Made by a program: the position numbers and the translations under genes. DNA of 64,000 bases from Lycorma delicatula (taxonomy: Eukaryota > Arthropoda > Insecta > Hemiptera > Fulgoridae). The DNA is taken from assembly GCF_047948215.1 (NCBI RefSeq), contig NC_134455.1:304376147-304440146 (forward strand), given 5' to 3'. The notes beneath the pieces are model-generated. The model did no database searches. It saw only the letters and a program-made list of their open reading frames with translations, and was not told the DNA's origin. Below are positions 48,600 through 60,774 of the stretch, piece by piece. How positions within the stretch are numbered: the first letter of the stretch is position 1; each line of letters begins with the position of its first letter.

Positions 48600-50790
48600 T
48601 ATTTTTTTTTTGGTTTTGTTATAGATGAGTCTGAGAAATGCCATAAACGCACCCCCCATAAATGGGGGAGTGTCGGACTCGCGTGGATTCGGCTAGATGT
48701 TATTAAGAGCCTATGTGTACCCGCACCATACCGACTAAAACTCATATCTCATCGTTTCTCCTCCTCCGGGGTCGGTCTTGCAGTTTAAGCATTGCGCGTG
48801 CCCAGGAGGTGCCTTTAGGGTCCAGGCGTCCAGAGTCCCCGTGCTTCATCATTGTCGCCCATTCACATAAGTGGAGACGCATAACAGCTTCACAGGGGAG
48901 TGTCCTTCGCCACTTCAACTTCAAGTCACTTTCTTCGCCTGAGACTCATGTCTTTTGTATAGAACTCTGATTCCTTGCTGGTGATCTTCAGTCCTCTTAC
49001 TGATCTGGGTCCTAATCAGGCTCTATTCCATTCTCTAGCTTCTCTCGCTTTAGTTTTCAGGATACTAGTTGCTAGGTGCCTTCTCCCATTCCGCTCTTCC
49101 TGTCAACATGTATGGAACTGTTTCTTCCGAAGGAAGCCAGCTTAACCCGACATCTTGTCTGACCACATCCCACCGTTGGCACTGGTAGATGGTATGCTCA
49201 ACGGTATCTTCAAGATCGCAGTACTTTCATAGAAGAGACGCTCTTCTTCCAAATCAATGCAGGTTGGCTTCAAATTCGATGTCCAGAAAGTAGCTGCGTT
49301 ATATAGAAACTTACCTCACCCAGTTCTCTCTGCACCCATACATCTATTCTTGGAATTAATTTACGCGTCCATACACCAGTAGGTGAGGTGTTCCAGGCCT
49401 CCTGCCACTCGGCCAGAAGTAAGTCCTTAGCCTCGGTCTTAGTCATACCAAGATAAACCCGCCGGGGCATCAATGCACGCAGCCGCACCGGGGGAATCCC
49501 GGGGATGACCTCAATAGCGTTTCGCCGTGCGTTATGCTTCAAAGACGTGCTGCGTTGAACATTGCGGCCGAATGTTCAACGCAGCACATCTTTGAAGCGA
49601 TGATATTTTATCTATAGTCCTTTTATTTTCAAGGGCCTCTACCCACGCAGAGAAGACATAAAATATGATAGAAGAAGCCACCGTCAGTATTGTACATCGT
49701 CTAGAAGCACGAGGACCACTGCGGTTACGCATAAGCCTACCGAGATTATCAACAACTTTCTCAGCACGTGCCAAGGTGTGCTGAAGGTGGACGTTGTAGT
49801 TTCGGCTCCTCTCCAGCCACACGCTGATGTACTTAACGCACCCCGATGTGGGAAGACTGGTCCCAGCAACATTAATTTGCATTTCTCGCAGTCTTCTTCT
49901 CCCTGCCAACGCTACTTCAGATGTTTTGTTAGGTGCTAACTGCAGACCTATCGCCTCAAGCCAACAACTTATTCGCCGGACCGCATAATTGGTTACCTCC
50001 TCTACTTCTGCTTCAGTGTGTCCGGCCACGAGGAGGGCCAAATCATTTGCATATGCAACAAGTTCAACGTCTCCATCAAACTCAAGTCTCAAAAGCTTAT
50101 CAAAAGCGAGGTCCCACAGGTATGGCCCGAGAACCGACCCCTGCGGAACCCCACCAATCACGTCAAAAACTAACTCACCATCTTCTTTGGAGGTTTTAAG
50201 CCTTCTGCAATGTAGGTAACTGTTAATTATGCCAAGAAGTATACCCGCTTATATTCTTCTTTCTCAGCACATCAATAATCGTCGGCCCCTGGAGACTACC
50301 AAATGCGTTCCTGACGTCTAGGAGGACCACTAACGGGATCCTCTGTCGACGCCCAGTGCCACTACTTCGATCTCCAGCCCATTCAGTCACACGTTTCAAC
50401 GCGTCAATTGTGGACTTCCCCCTAACAAAGCCATATTGATCAGGGAAAAGCCCACCCTTTGCTTCCACCTTGCACCAGAGCCTGTCAGCGATAAGTCTCT
50501 CCAACAGCTTGCCCAGGGTGCTGAGCAAGCATATCGGACGATATAAGACACCACTCCCAAGCATGTCTCTCTTCTTTGGAACCAGGACCAACTGCGCTTC
50601 CTTCCTACAGGATGGAAAGCTGTATTATAGGCGTCCAGTATGACCCAAGGATATCTTGTCACCATTAATTTAACGAGAGATCCAGGGACCTCGTCCAACC
50701 CCGGACTCTTATCTGCACTAATTCGCTTGGCCGCCAGTCTCAGCTTCTCAATGGAGAATCTTTGCTCATGCTCCGGGGCTATCTAATTCC
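48600..50790 (-). mobile_element. R1-group LINE, minus strand, 5'-truncated
   Basis: Reading from 50790: AAKRISADKSPGLDEVPGSL (RT entry), a frame break, then 50591-50223 with LVPKK, YRPICLLSTLGKLLERLI, QYGFVRGKSTIDA and VVLLDVRNAF. Next 50161-49532 has GVPQGSVLGPYLWDLAFDKLL and YANDLALLV, where the YADD motif has lost its first Asp to Asn (50045-50047), then KTSEVAL and the R1-like thumb. 49542-49270 gives the C-terminal TGVWTRKLIPRIDVWVQREL and QLLSGH; 49160-49240 holds the HT..QC.RW zinc region. The 3' UTR runs to a minus-strand poly(A) at 48600-48611. It differs in sequence from the 4.4-7.9 kb R1 copy, so it is another family. Confidence 0.85.
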
Positions 50791-53766
50791 ACGGAGCTTT
50801 TATTAAGAACATTGTATTACGAAATATTTCATGGGGTATACGAGTTTAAAAATAAATTTAATAAAAGTTATTTAAGTTTAAGAATATATAATTAATGCAG
50901 CATTGGTTGGGGCAGCATTCTAGGAGAACTTTGATGTTATTTAATTATGATCGGGAGATATGAATATGGCAATATATTCCTTAAAGTGAGATCGATAAAA
51001 AAAGGGCTAAATCTAAAACTTGTCTCTCATCGTGATTGAACCCCGTTTACATAAGTGTATGTGTTCTTTAGTAACTTCTTACACTAGAAAATTTATAACA
51101 AACAATTTTTTGTAGGTCTATGAAGGAATTACACAATTAAATGTGAAAAAATTTGTAAAGAAAATGAGACTGATAAATGAAATGGAAGTAACAATTACTG
51201 TAATCCTAAACATAAAAGAGAATATATGACAAACAACAGGCATACGGACATAAAAATATTTTATTGTTTGGTTTACAATTATGCAAATTTGCTTATTCAT
51301 TGCAAAGTAATGTCTATAATGCAAATGTATATTTTCATAGTGATTATGCAAGTTCTAGCTTAGTTATTTAAATAAAAACATTCAGGTGTGAGTGAAAGCA
51401 AAGTTTAAATTTGTATTGGTTGTTTAATGGTATTATTTTAATGATACGTAAAATGATTATCTATTAATTTTAATATCATAATTTAAATAGCTTATAGTCT
51501 AATAAGTTATATAGGTTAAACACTTTTAATTTACATTCACTTATAGTTGTAATTAATTATATAAACTATTAACATGAGAGTAAATTGATGCGTATTGCTC
51601 ATTCTCTATTTTAAAATATTTTTTGATTTAATGAAGTATAATCTCCAATAAATTTATTTTATAGGTTTCTATCTAATTCAAAAATTGATGTTTACAAATC
51701 TGGTACCTAAAAAAAAATATGCAGCTAAACTGCGAATAAAAATTGTTTGTTAATTGTCATTATAATTTTATATCATTGTTTATATATATATATTATCCTT
51801 TGTTTTCTAATTTGTAATTTTAAAATAAACATTGTTGTGTAGCGTAGAATAATACGTTTAATCTAAAAAATGGAACAAATCTAGTTTCTTTTTCAATTTT
51901 TGGTATGTACCTGATGAAGGAATGGGAAAATTAGAACGAATATTTAATAAACGTCAATCATTTAAAAACAGATAAATCTGCGATTTTTTTTTCAAAAACC
52001 TATGCAACAAAACTAAACAAACCAAAGGAACTATATCAATTTAATTTTTAAGATGGTAAGAAGGTTTTCAGGCGATTGGTGTAGGATAGAATATTAAAAA
52101 CACGCTAAATTAGTACTGGAACGAGTAAATTGTTATTGAAGGTGACTATTTGAACGACCCTAATTGATATGATGTGATGGAATTAAAGAGGAGCAAACTA
52201 TTGTAACAGCTAAAGAGAAACGCGCTAGTTGAAAGATTCTGTTCAAATAAGCTGTTTAATTTTCGCAGTTTACTGGATCACCTGCGTAGCTAAGATATTT
52301 TTCTTGTCAAATATCATAATATGATTCTTAATTTAATCCATTTTATAAACAAAAAAATATGAATTAATTTAAACATTCTTTTCTATTTTACTATGGATTA
52401 AAGGGAAAAATGTTAGTCAAATTTAATTTTCAAATGGGAAAACCAAAGATATAATCCAAGAGTTTCTTTAAAAAATTCCATGTTTTTCCTATAGATGAGT
52501 GCTCATAATTTTTCCTTTTTCTTTCGAGACCGTGAACAAACTCTCTAAACGATAGCGATTATCAGCAAAATCAGTTACAAGAACCAGAGCGGAGTGAATG
52601 GGGCTGGCTGATAAATTTTATGCACATTCAAACGTACAGCCAGTTGAAAATGTTTTTGTTAATTATTCTTTAATAAAGTAAAAATAAGTACAATGCTTGA
52701 GCTGCAAGTTTGCCCCTCGAAAATTGATGTATCTAATGTACTAGTCATTGTATTGTACTAGTCTGTTGTGTTTGAATTTTATGTACGAATGTCATGTTAT
52801 TAATAATATGATAACGTCATCTGGTTAGATAGTACAAAAAAACCCACTCGTCCGTCCTGCCTAAGCCAGCCGACAGTTCTGTTGGCAAAGATTAATTTAT
52901 AGGCTCACTTAGTGTACCTACACTGAAAAAAAATTTAGTACCTACACAAAAAAAATTAGTTTCTAATTGTTGAAATCGACTCCAAATTAAAAACATATAC
53001 CAACAAACAAGTTGTACTTGAATTTTCAAGTAATTTAAAACCGTAGAAATCTAAAGGATGAATAATGTAATAATTTTTTAATGAATATTAAAAAAATGTT
53101 CATACTTAATTCCAGTTTTTTCGAAGTAATTTTTTATATGTTTTTCTATATTACTTTTTTTTTGTTACTTTACTAAAAATATTAGTCGGTTTATAAAAAT
53201 GATGTTCTCAGGAATACTTGCACAAAAACGAGTAATCTAGAAAACTATTTCTTGTTAATAATAGAAAAGGAATTTTAAAAGTTAGTGCAAACAGATTATT
53301 ATTGAGCATGTACTGTAATCTTTTTTTTTGTTTTAAATTTTTAATTTTAGAGAAATGTGCTTTGAACATGAACGATGCCAGGTTATACGTTATTAACAAT
53401 CTAAGCTACTAAATAATGATGGCAACAAAAAGAAAAATTTAGTTGGTCTACTACACCAGTATTAAAAAAAATTATATATTTATCTGAGACGCTTAAATTT
53501 CTTTATACAAAACACGGATATTTGTTTTGTAAAAAACTAAATTTTTAACAGGAACTAATGACAAACATCCTCTACAAAATAAGAAACAAATCCTCAATAT
53601 GTATATATTTTAATATATATAAAAATGAAATAAATCCTAGTCAAATTAAAAAGCTTCCTATTGTGAAGTGAAGAAAAAGGAGAAGTATTTTGGTACATTT
53701 AACCCTACATAATTACATTGATATGGAATGATTTTAGAGAATTTAATAAAAGTATAAATCTAATAT
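50791..53766. other. AT-rich DNA without recognisable genes
   Basis: Only short accidental frames. A small duplicated phrase (gtacctacac followed by A-runs) occurs at 52913-52955. Confidence 0.5.
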
Positions 53767-53992
53767 TTTATTCCTCGGACTCAACAGGACAGGCTTTGTA
53801 AAAATATAAAGCACATTAAGTTAAAAAAAACAAAAAAACCAGAAACATTTTTAACACTCTTCATTATATAGCCTACTTAATAGTTTATTCCTCGGACTCA
53901 ATAGGACAGGCTTTGTAAAAGTATAAAGTACATTAAGTTAAAAAAAAAAAAAATACCAGAAACATTTTTAACACTTTATTATATAGCCTACT
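53767..53992. repeat. Two-copy tandem repeat, unit about 117 bp
   Basis: tttattcctcggactcaa.aggacaggctttgtaaaa and the following sequence through ttatatagcctact occur at 53767-53883 and 53884-53992 with a few substitutions and A-run length differences. Non-coding. Confidence 0.95.
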
Positions 53993-55151
53993 GTTTAAAG
54001 ATTTTTAATTTAACCTCAATAACGATTTGGGTCAAAAAACAATTTTTCTATAAAATGAAATTTTCATTACTATTGAAATTAAAATAATTAAATTTATAAG
54101 TTGTAAATTTATTTTATTATCTAGAAATATTAAAATGTTAAATTGAACTCGTAGTTATCTTAGATTGATCATAATGTTTTTGAATGGTATTTATGAGATA
54201 TTCTTTAAAAATTAATTACAACCAAACTGACTCAAATGATTGATAAAATAGTACTTTGAAATACTTAACTTCGTTAAACACGCGTAGAATACTTTCTAAA
54301 AAGAAAAAAGATTATTCAGAAATTTATGGTTTATAACTTTCAATAAAACCTTTCCCGCCTAATAAACAGAATACTAAAATTATTTACAATTAACGTGCAG
54401 AATAAACAATAACACTTCTTTTTTAAAATATTAGAATTAAATAAATAATTGGAACATATTTCTCCAGCCAGTAGCTTTTATAATAATTATCAAAGCTTAC
54501 ATTATTAATAAAATTTGTATATCCCTTTTTCCATTGGAATAAAAATCATTCATTTACGATTAACAAATATCCTTTTATTGCATTAAGAAATCAAGTCAAA
54601 GGTAAATTAAATCTTTTTAAAACTTGATTATTGTATAATTTTATTTGTTGAGAAAATTATTGGAAGAATTTTTCTTACTGAATGAAGAAAATTTATTTTT
54701 TACGTTACAAAAAGATATACGATAACCACTGCTTTGTATATATTGAATCATTGCTTTATACACAGACTGTTCCTATGGTGTATCACTTAAAGTGCGGAAT
54801 ATTATCCTCGTGTTGTTGAGATTGGCATGCTAGTAACAGTCTATTCGGTTCACTGAAGGAAACAAAGAATCTGAAAAAACCTTCTACTGAAGAACGCTAC
54901 TATACAAATTACTATATATAATGTTATGAATGTTGTTTTTTGAGTTAGGTAGACAGGATCTCTTATTACTAATTGTTTTTAAATATTACTATTTAAAATA
55001 CTATTAAAATTGTACTAGTATTTAAAATACCTATTACTAATTGTTTCTTAAATGACAGCTTTTAGTTTACTGACAGTTACATATTTACGGATATGTTTAT
55101 TAAACATATAAGATTATAAAATTATAAGCAGTTGATTAGGAGTAGTGTGAT
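53993..55151. other. AT-rich DNA, nothing recognised
   Basis: No supported feature. Confidence 0.5.
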
Positions 55152-55314
55152 CGGCCTCCGTGACGCAAGTGGAAGCGTCTCGGTCTTTCATTTGGAGGTC
55201 CCGGGTATAAATCACGGATCACGGTCAGACTTGGAATTTACACACGCTACTACAAAACTGCCATTTCATCTCACCATCTGATGCAATACCTAACAGCAGT
55301 TATGGAGGCTAAAA
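55152..55314 (+). mobile_element. SINE family B, fullest tRNA-like head
   Basis: Begins cggcctccgtgacgcaagtg (A-box-like region), then gcgtctcggtctttcatttg, a T-arm with a damaged B-box (gggtataaatcacgg), a body with cacgctactacaaaactgcc and the shared 3' tail gatgcaatacctaac...ggaggctaaaa. A small internal duplication (atcacgg) follows the B-box. No clear TSD. Confidence 0.85.
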
Positions 55315-55319
55315 TAAAC

Positions 55320-55615
55320 TTTGTTATTAGTATGATTAGAAAGGAACTGATATTGGGAAGCTTTATCGAGTCACTGAAAGATCAAAGCTCAGGTAGTTTG
55401 GGCATAGTGAAAGGATGGATGAGGAAAGATTACCAAACAGGATGCTGCATGCAGAAGAAACAGGTAAAAGATAAGGGTTAGACCAAGAATGAAATGGATA
55501 AATACAGTGATGGAGAAAGTGCACAAGAGAGATGATATGGTTAGTGTAATGGAACAGAGGTGGTTCATAGATCAAGGATATAAAGAAATTTTATAGAAGA
55601 CCCAACCCGAGGAAA
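55320..55615 (+). pseudogene. RTE-type LINE C-terminal remnant (different family)
   Basis: Across two frames it reads KLYRVTERSKLR.FGH, ERMDEERLPNRMLHAEETGK, then RPRMKWINTVMEKVHKRDD and a Trp-containing QRWFIDQGY segment, ending at an EDPTR-like tail near 55610. This matches the order of RTE-like C-termini (GHxxRM...GRPR..W), but the sequence differs from the RTE copies at 48.3 and 56.6 kb. 5'-truncated, with stops; it starts right after the SINE. Confidence 0.65.
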
Positions 55616-55789
55616 ATTGGATTAGTAGTAACTGAAGATGATGATTATAAAATCATTAATCTTATAAAATTAATGAACTCTATTATCATAATACATGATA
55701 CAAAAATTCCCATTAAAAAGCATTATTTAATTATTTAAACACCTTAGTTTGTAGCTATAATTTAAAGTTATTTAAAAAAATACCTTCAT

Positions 55790-57255
55790 ATATGGGGGAT
55801 TAAGGATTAAGGTTAATCAAGCTAAGTCGAGTCACGTCACATTCGCCATGCAAAGGGGTGACCGACCCGATGTGTACTTCGATGGTGTTTTGATCCCGCA
55901 AACGGAGATTGTGCGGTACCTGGAACTTCACCTGCATCGGCGTGTGACCTGGAAGTGTCACGTGGGGATGAAGAAAAAACAGATAAACACAAGGTTTAGG
56001 GATCTTCATTGGCTGCTACTAAGGAACTCAGGCCTCATGTTATCCAACAAGGTCTTAATTTATAAGGCTATCCTGCGCCCAATCTGGACCTATGGTGTAG
56101 AATTATGGGGAACGGCTAGAACTAGTAATATGGAAATTATACAGCGATGGACGAAGCAGGAGCGATATAAAATGCCGAATAGCACAAGCTAAACGAGCCT
56201 TCAGTAAGAAATATAATTTGTTTACATCAAAAATTAATTTAAATGTCAGGAAAAGATTTTTGAAAGTGTATGTTTGGAGTGTCGTTTTATATGGAAGTGA
56301 AACTTGGACAATCGGAGTATCTGAGAAGAAAAGGTTAGAAGCTTTTGAAATGTGGTGCTATAGGAAGATGTTAAAAATCAGATGGGTGGATAAAGTGACA
56401 AATGAAGAGGATTGCGGCAAATAGATGAAGAAAGAAGCATTTGGAAAAATATAGTTAAAAGAAGAGACAGACTTATAGGCCACATACTAAGGCATCCTGG
56501 AATAGTCGCTTTAATATTGGAAGGACAGGTAGAAGGGAAAAATTGTGTAGGCAGGCCACGTTTGGAGTATGTAAAACAAATTGTTGGGGATGTAGGGTGT
56601 AGAGGGTATACTGAAATGAAACGACTAGCACTAGATAGGGAATCTTGGAGAGCTGCATCAAACCAGTCAAATGACTGAAGACAAAAAAAAAAACAAAAAA
56701 AAAACAGCGATTCCAGAGCAAAGTAATGAGGGCAATTGCCGAAGCGCCATAGTTTAAATGGAATGATACGATTCATGATTATCTGTAGCTCCCGTCGGTT
56801 CGTGAGATTGCACGGTAGCGCAGTGTCAAATACCTGCGGGGGCTTGAGAATCATGTAAAACACTTCTTTGCAATTAATCTACTCGATAACAGCAAGGACG
56901 TTCGAGGGTTGAGACGTGCCCATGTACTCTACTTAGGGCCTGCGTAACAGTTTGGAATCTAACACCGTCAAATTTAGTGGTGTCGTATCTAATTTCTTTG
57001 CTACTATTCTTTCTTTTTATTCTTGTTTTTTTTTCTTTTTATTCTTGTTTTATGGAGTATATGGTGCTTTGTGATTTATGACTGAACTTGAAAGTTCATA
57101 TTGGACTTTAAGTTTACTTGCACCTATTTATTGCGTATTACTTGTTTTATGGGTTCCTTAAGGATCCTCTTATCACGTGCTCTTGTCAGGAAACTTACTT
57201 ATGGCTCCACAGGAGATCCGATTGTAATTATAATTGTTACTGAGCAAAAAAAAAA
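55790..57255 (+). mobile_element. Jockey-group LINE 3' portion, split by an RTE insertion
   Basis: 55795-56148 carries the post-catalytic RT region: KVNQAKSSHVTFA, VYFDGVLIPQTEIVRYLELH, RVTWKCHV, NKVLIYKAILRPIWTYGVEL and WGTARTSNMEIIQR, typical of Jockey-group ORF2. After the RTE insert the same frame resumes at 56704 (QRFQSKVMRAIAEAP, then a stop replacing a Trp, and NLLDNSKDVRGLRRAHVLYL) with the stop at 56945-56947. A 3' UTR follows to a poly(A) at 57246-57255. Its 3' UTR matches the insertion at 20774-21097. The 5' end near 55790 shows no convincing TSD. Confidence 0.85.
56141..56711 (+). mobile_element. RTE 3' fragment inserted in the Jockey element, 8-bp TSD
   Basis: 56149-56703 corresponds to 47812-48356 of the long RTE copy. 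acagcgat occurs at 56141-56148 and 56704-56711, the TSD. The tail after gactgaagac is an A-run with a few interruptions. Removing the insert plus one TSD restores the Jockey reading IIQRFQSKV, so RTE moved after Jockey. Internal 1-bp changes (for example a lost base at 56407-56410) break the RTE frame. Confidence 0.93.
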
Positions 57256-60200
57256 GAAGAATATATATATGTATTTCAGGTTAAATAAATATAAACACTT
57301 CTAAACAGAGTAAAATTCAAAATGTTTGAGGTGAAAAATCGTTCAAATAATAATAATTAAAGGCATTTTTTGCGTCTTATTTAATTGATAAATTCCTTAT
57401 TTATTAAAAAAATTATATTAGGTTTAGTATTAAATACGTAATTAATATTATATCTGGTAATCCTAATAGTAGTAAAATTTCTTAAATATTTAACTATATT
57501 TTATTATATTTTGGTAGCATTATTGCAATTATTTACAACTTTAATTAAATCTTTCTAAGTTTCTTTGAAGTGCCTACGAGTACAACACAACTGAACTCCG
57601 TAGTGGCTGGTTGCACCTTTGTCTGAAATCCGTAGGATTTTAGTTCGCATATCGATTTTGAATGTTTTACATTTTAAAGGTGCTTCTTCTAGTAGATTAG
57701 TCAGAAAGAGCAAATCGACTGTAATAAATCTTCAAATCTCTTCCGAAAAACTATTAAAAAAAATTAACTTAAAAAATTAAATTAAGGGCATAATTAATAT
57801 TATATTTGGTGGTAGTAATAGTAATTTGTAAAATTATCCTGTATATATATATATATAATATACGATACTGGATATATGGATATTGGATAATATTTCTTAT
57901 AATTCATATCTAATATTGCATAGTGGATGTTAGTTTTTTAACTTTTTCTTTACTTCTTTAATATCCTTAGGATTTATTTAAAATAAATTAAAATTAAACA
58001 TTTTTATTTAATAATATTTTTTTAATAAAGCACAATTATATTATATAAATATATAATTTTTGAATTCTATATCACGTAATATTTCTGATATTATTTTTCT
58101 ACAATAAATATTCTATTTCTCTTAAAGTTTTTATTATTATTATTATAATAATAAAATAATAAACAGAGGAAATAATTGTGACAATCATGTACAGAAATAT
58201 AAATAAAAAAAAGGAAATGTTCCTTGACTTTCTATAATGTTTATCAGCTTTTTTTTTAAAATAAAATTTATTCCTTAGCCTGAAGTGTAGACATTGGTGC
58301 AGGATTCTTTTATAATATTTTGCTATTCATGTCCAAAAATCTGAATATTTTAATCTGCAATAATATTCTAGCTAAATATATTTTTGAATTTATTAATGTA
58401 TGTATGTATAATTTATTTCACTTATTATTGAACCGAAAACTAATAAGCGCGTTGGCGTTGTAGTAGAAGGTTTAATAGTATGTGTATTTCAGAACAGAAC
58501 TGATATTTGCGGTGTGGAGTGTACAACAAGTTTGAACCTGTTGGAGCTTGGTTTCTCGGTTGCCATGTACTGAAATTTCCAACTTAATTCGGAATTAGCA
58601 TGTAGCAGTGTGAGAACAAATGTGGCGGTATCACGAGGTATCAATGCATTACTCGGGGTTAAAGGTCATTCCTGACTAATGTGTCCCCGCCCACGACTTT
58701 TCCCCTCTTTCTCATTCAACATCACTTTTTACCCCTACACTGAACTGTCTTGTTATTTCAATTTTCTTACCAGTATTCTAACCACTCCGGTTATTCATAA
58801 TATTTTTTGGTTGGTTTCCGATGAGCGTTATCAGATTTTTAATAAAACTAGTTTTTGTTCATTTCTTACAAGACAGCAATTTTTTTTTACAATCATAAAA
58901 TATGTTTAATGCCCAATCACATCGTACGAAATACTATAACGACTTCTAGTAAGTAACAAGTAGAAGAAAAATACTGAGATATAATTGACAATGAACGGTA
59001 TGTTTGGCAATGCTTTCAACATAGAAAGTGGATTCTGATATATTCTACAATACAATGTAGATTAATTAAATCATTATAAAACTATATTTAGATTAATGGA
59101 ATTTCGTTATAATTATTAATTTTAAACAGATGTAAATAAAAAAAATAATTTTATTTTTGACTATACTCGTACTAGTCATGATATAAATTTTCCGATGTGT
59201 TGTTGGTTATACAATTTTTTCTTAAAACTAATACAACGTAATTTATTATACAATTTTTTATTCAAAGAATTAATTAAAAATTAACAAAATTCGCTTTTTT
59301 TAATTAATTTTTTAATCAATTCGAATTTCCTTCCGTGTAGAATGAGCAAAAAATAATTCTGTGAGTATATCCTGTTAATTAAACTTTTATTTAGCTAATA
59401 ATCTTTACTATGTTTTCTCCTTAAAATCTGAAGTTTTACGGAGAACCGTATCCCATTTTTTAGTAAATAAATATTTTATACAGGATATGTTACTTTTTAA
59501 AATTGATAAACGTTTAAGTACTTTAATATTTAGTGAATGTAACAGTATGTTTAATAACGAAAAGCAAATATTATCACGACGGAAATGTAGTGGTATTTGA
59601 ACAAAAAAAAAACGTATCCATTCTGTGTGTACCGATTTCTTAGGACTACATCTGAGGAAAATTTACTAAGAAAAAAAATGATTCCCTAGAGTAAGGTATA
59701 AAAATGAATACCATAAATTTCACCTTGTAACTCGAGATTTTGGTAGTAATAATAACGAGAAAAATCAAGGGTCTACTTGAATTTGACCCCGGAGTTTAAT
59801 TAATTTTTCAAGATTGGTATTAAAATATAAGCACGGTAATAATGATTTATTAACAATAAAAAAACGAACGGATAATTTAGCGGTATCTTTAATAATAATT
59901 ATGATCAATATTACTATTAAAAAAAATTAATTACTTCCTTAATATCCTAAATAGAATAGGTAACAAGCTTATCATTCTGTATGAAGTTACCCGTATACCG
60001 GTTTGCCTGGTTTCGGAACCATGACTATTTGCGAAGCTTTTTACTCTGTAGGGATGTATGTTATCCGGAGAATTTCATTAAATAGGTGTATTATATACAC
60101 GATGAGTTTGGAAAACATAAAGAACCATTTTTTTTTGCGATTAAGTCGAAGTCCGACCTCTTCTGTGAGTTTTCCCTTTTTAATTACTTGAATAACTTCA

Positions 60201-60441
60201 GATTTGAGAAAGGCTAAATAGGAAAATCCATAGGGATGTGAGGAATAAATCGTTGATTTCTAGATAGCCAGTTATAACCAGTAATAACAAATAAACAAGA
60301 AGAAGGCCAGATAAGGCGTGACGGTAAATACAGGGAGTGGTGTTGACTAAATGTTGTAAAGTTTAACAGAAATGTAAAGTATCAGTGCAATAAGTTTTTA
60401 AAACGGAGTGATTCCGAAACGCGTCAACAAGAGATAAAAGA
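57256..60441. other. AT-rich DNA; less AT-rich patch at 58470-58700
   Basis: No gene recognised. A (TA)n run lies at 57842-57858. The 58470-58700 patch has no identifiable domain. The last 150 bases before 60442 are less AT-rich and contain an initiator-like TCAGT at 60382-60386, which could belong to a transcription start for the next feature (weak). Confidence 0.4.
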
Positions 60442-60774
60442 ATGAAGCAAAGAAAGGTAAGCAGTACTAAACATAGAAACTATAGTGATCTCAGCAGAAA
60501 AAAGATAACGGTAATTATTATCTTAATAATAACAATTACAATGTTGTCCCTGATAAGTTTACGTGGAGATTGTTTTCTTGGGTCTCTAATTGAAGCCGGC
60601 AAGGATCCACGCTTTCTAGACGGCGTTATGCCGGAACTACCGGTTGACGACCCATTTTCTTCGATGGGTACAGCCAAAAGCTGTAATATCTCATTATGGT
60701 TTTATTTCGCTTTTAAGACACGTCACAGGCGTTTTCAGTTTATGATTTTTATCTTATTGGGTTTTAGTTTTTAA
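60442..60774 (+). CDS. Possible first coding exon of a type II membrane protein (uncertain)
   Basis: The ATG at 60442 has A at -3. Residues 1-20 are basic and polar, residues 22-41 form a hydrophobic segment (TVIIILIITITMLSLISL), and residues 42-75 are an ordinary soluble sequence (GDCFLGSLIEAGKDPRFLDG, then VMPELPVDDPF) with a clear rise in GC. This layout fits a signal-anchor with the positive side in the cytoplasm. After about 60665 the frame becomes AT-rich and probably intronic; gggtac near 60667 is a weak donor candidate. A stronger donor-like aaag|gtaagc lies at 60453-60462, which would instead end an exon after five codons. I do not recognise the protein; it may be accidental. Confidence 0.35.
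   Translation: MKQRKVSSTKHRNYSDLSRKKITVIIILIITITMLSLISLRGDCFLGSLIEAGKDPRFLDGVMPELPVDDPFSSMGTAKSCNISLWFYFAFKTRHRRFQFMIFILLGFSF

Noticed and set aside
60480..60677. Minus-strand 65-codon frame opposite the candidate exon
   Set aside because: Antisense shadow of the plus-strand frame, which has the more protein-like layout.
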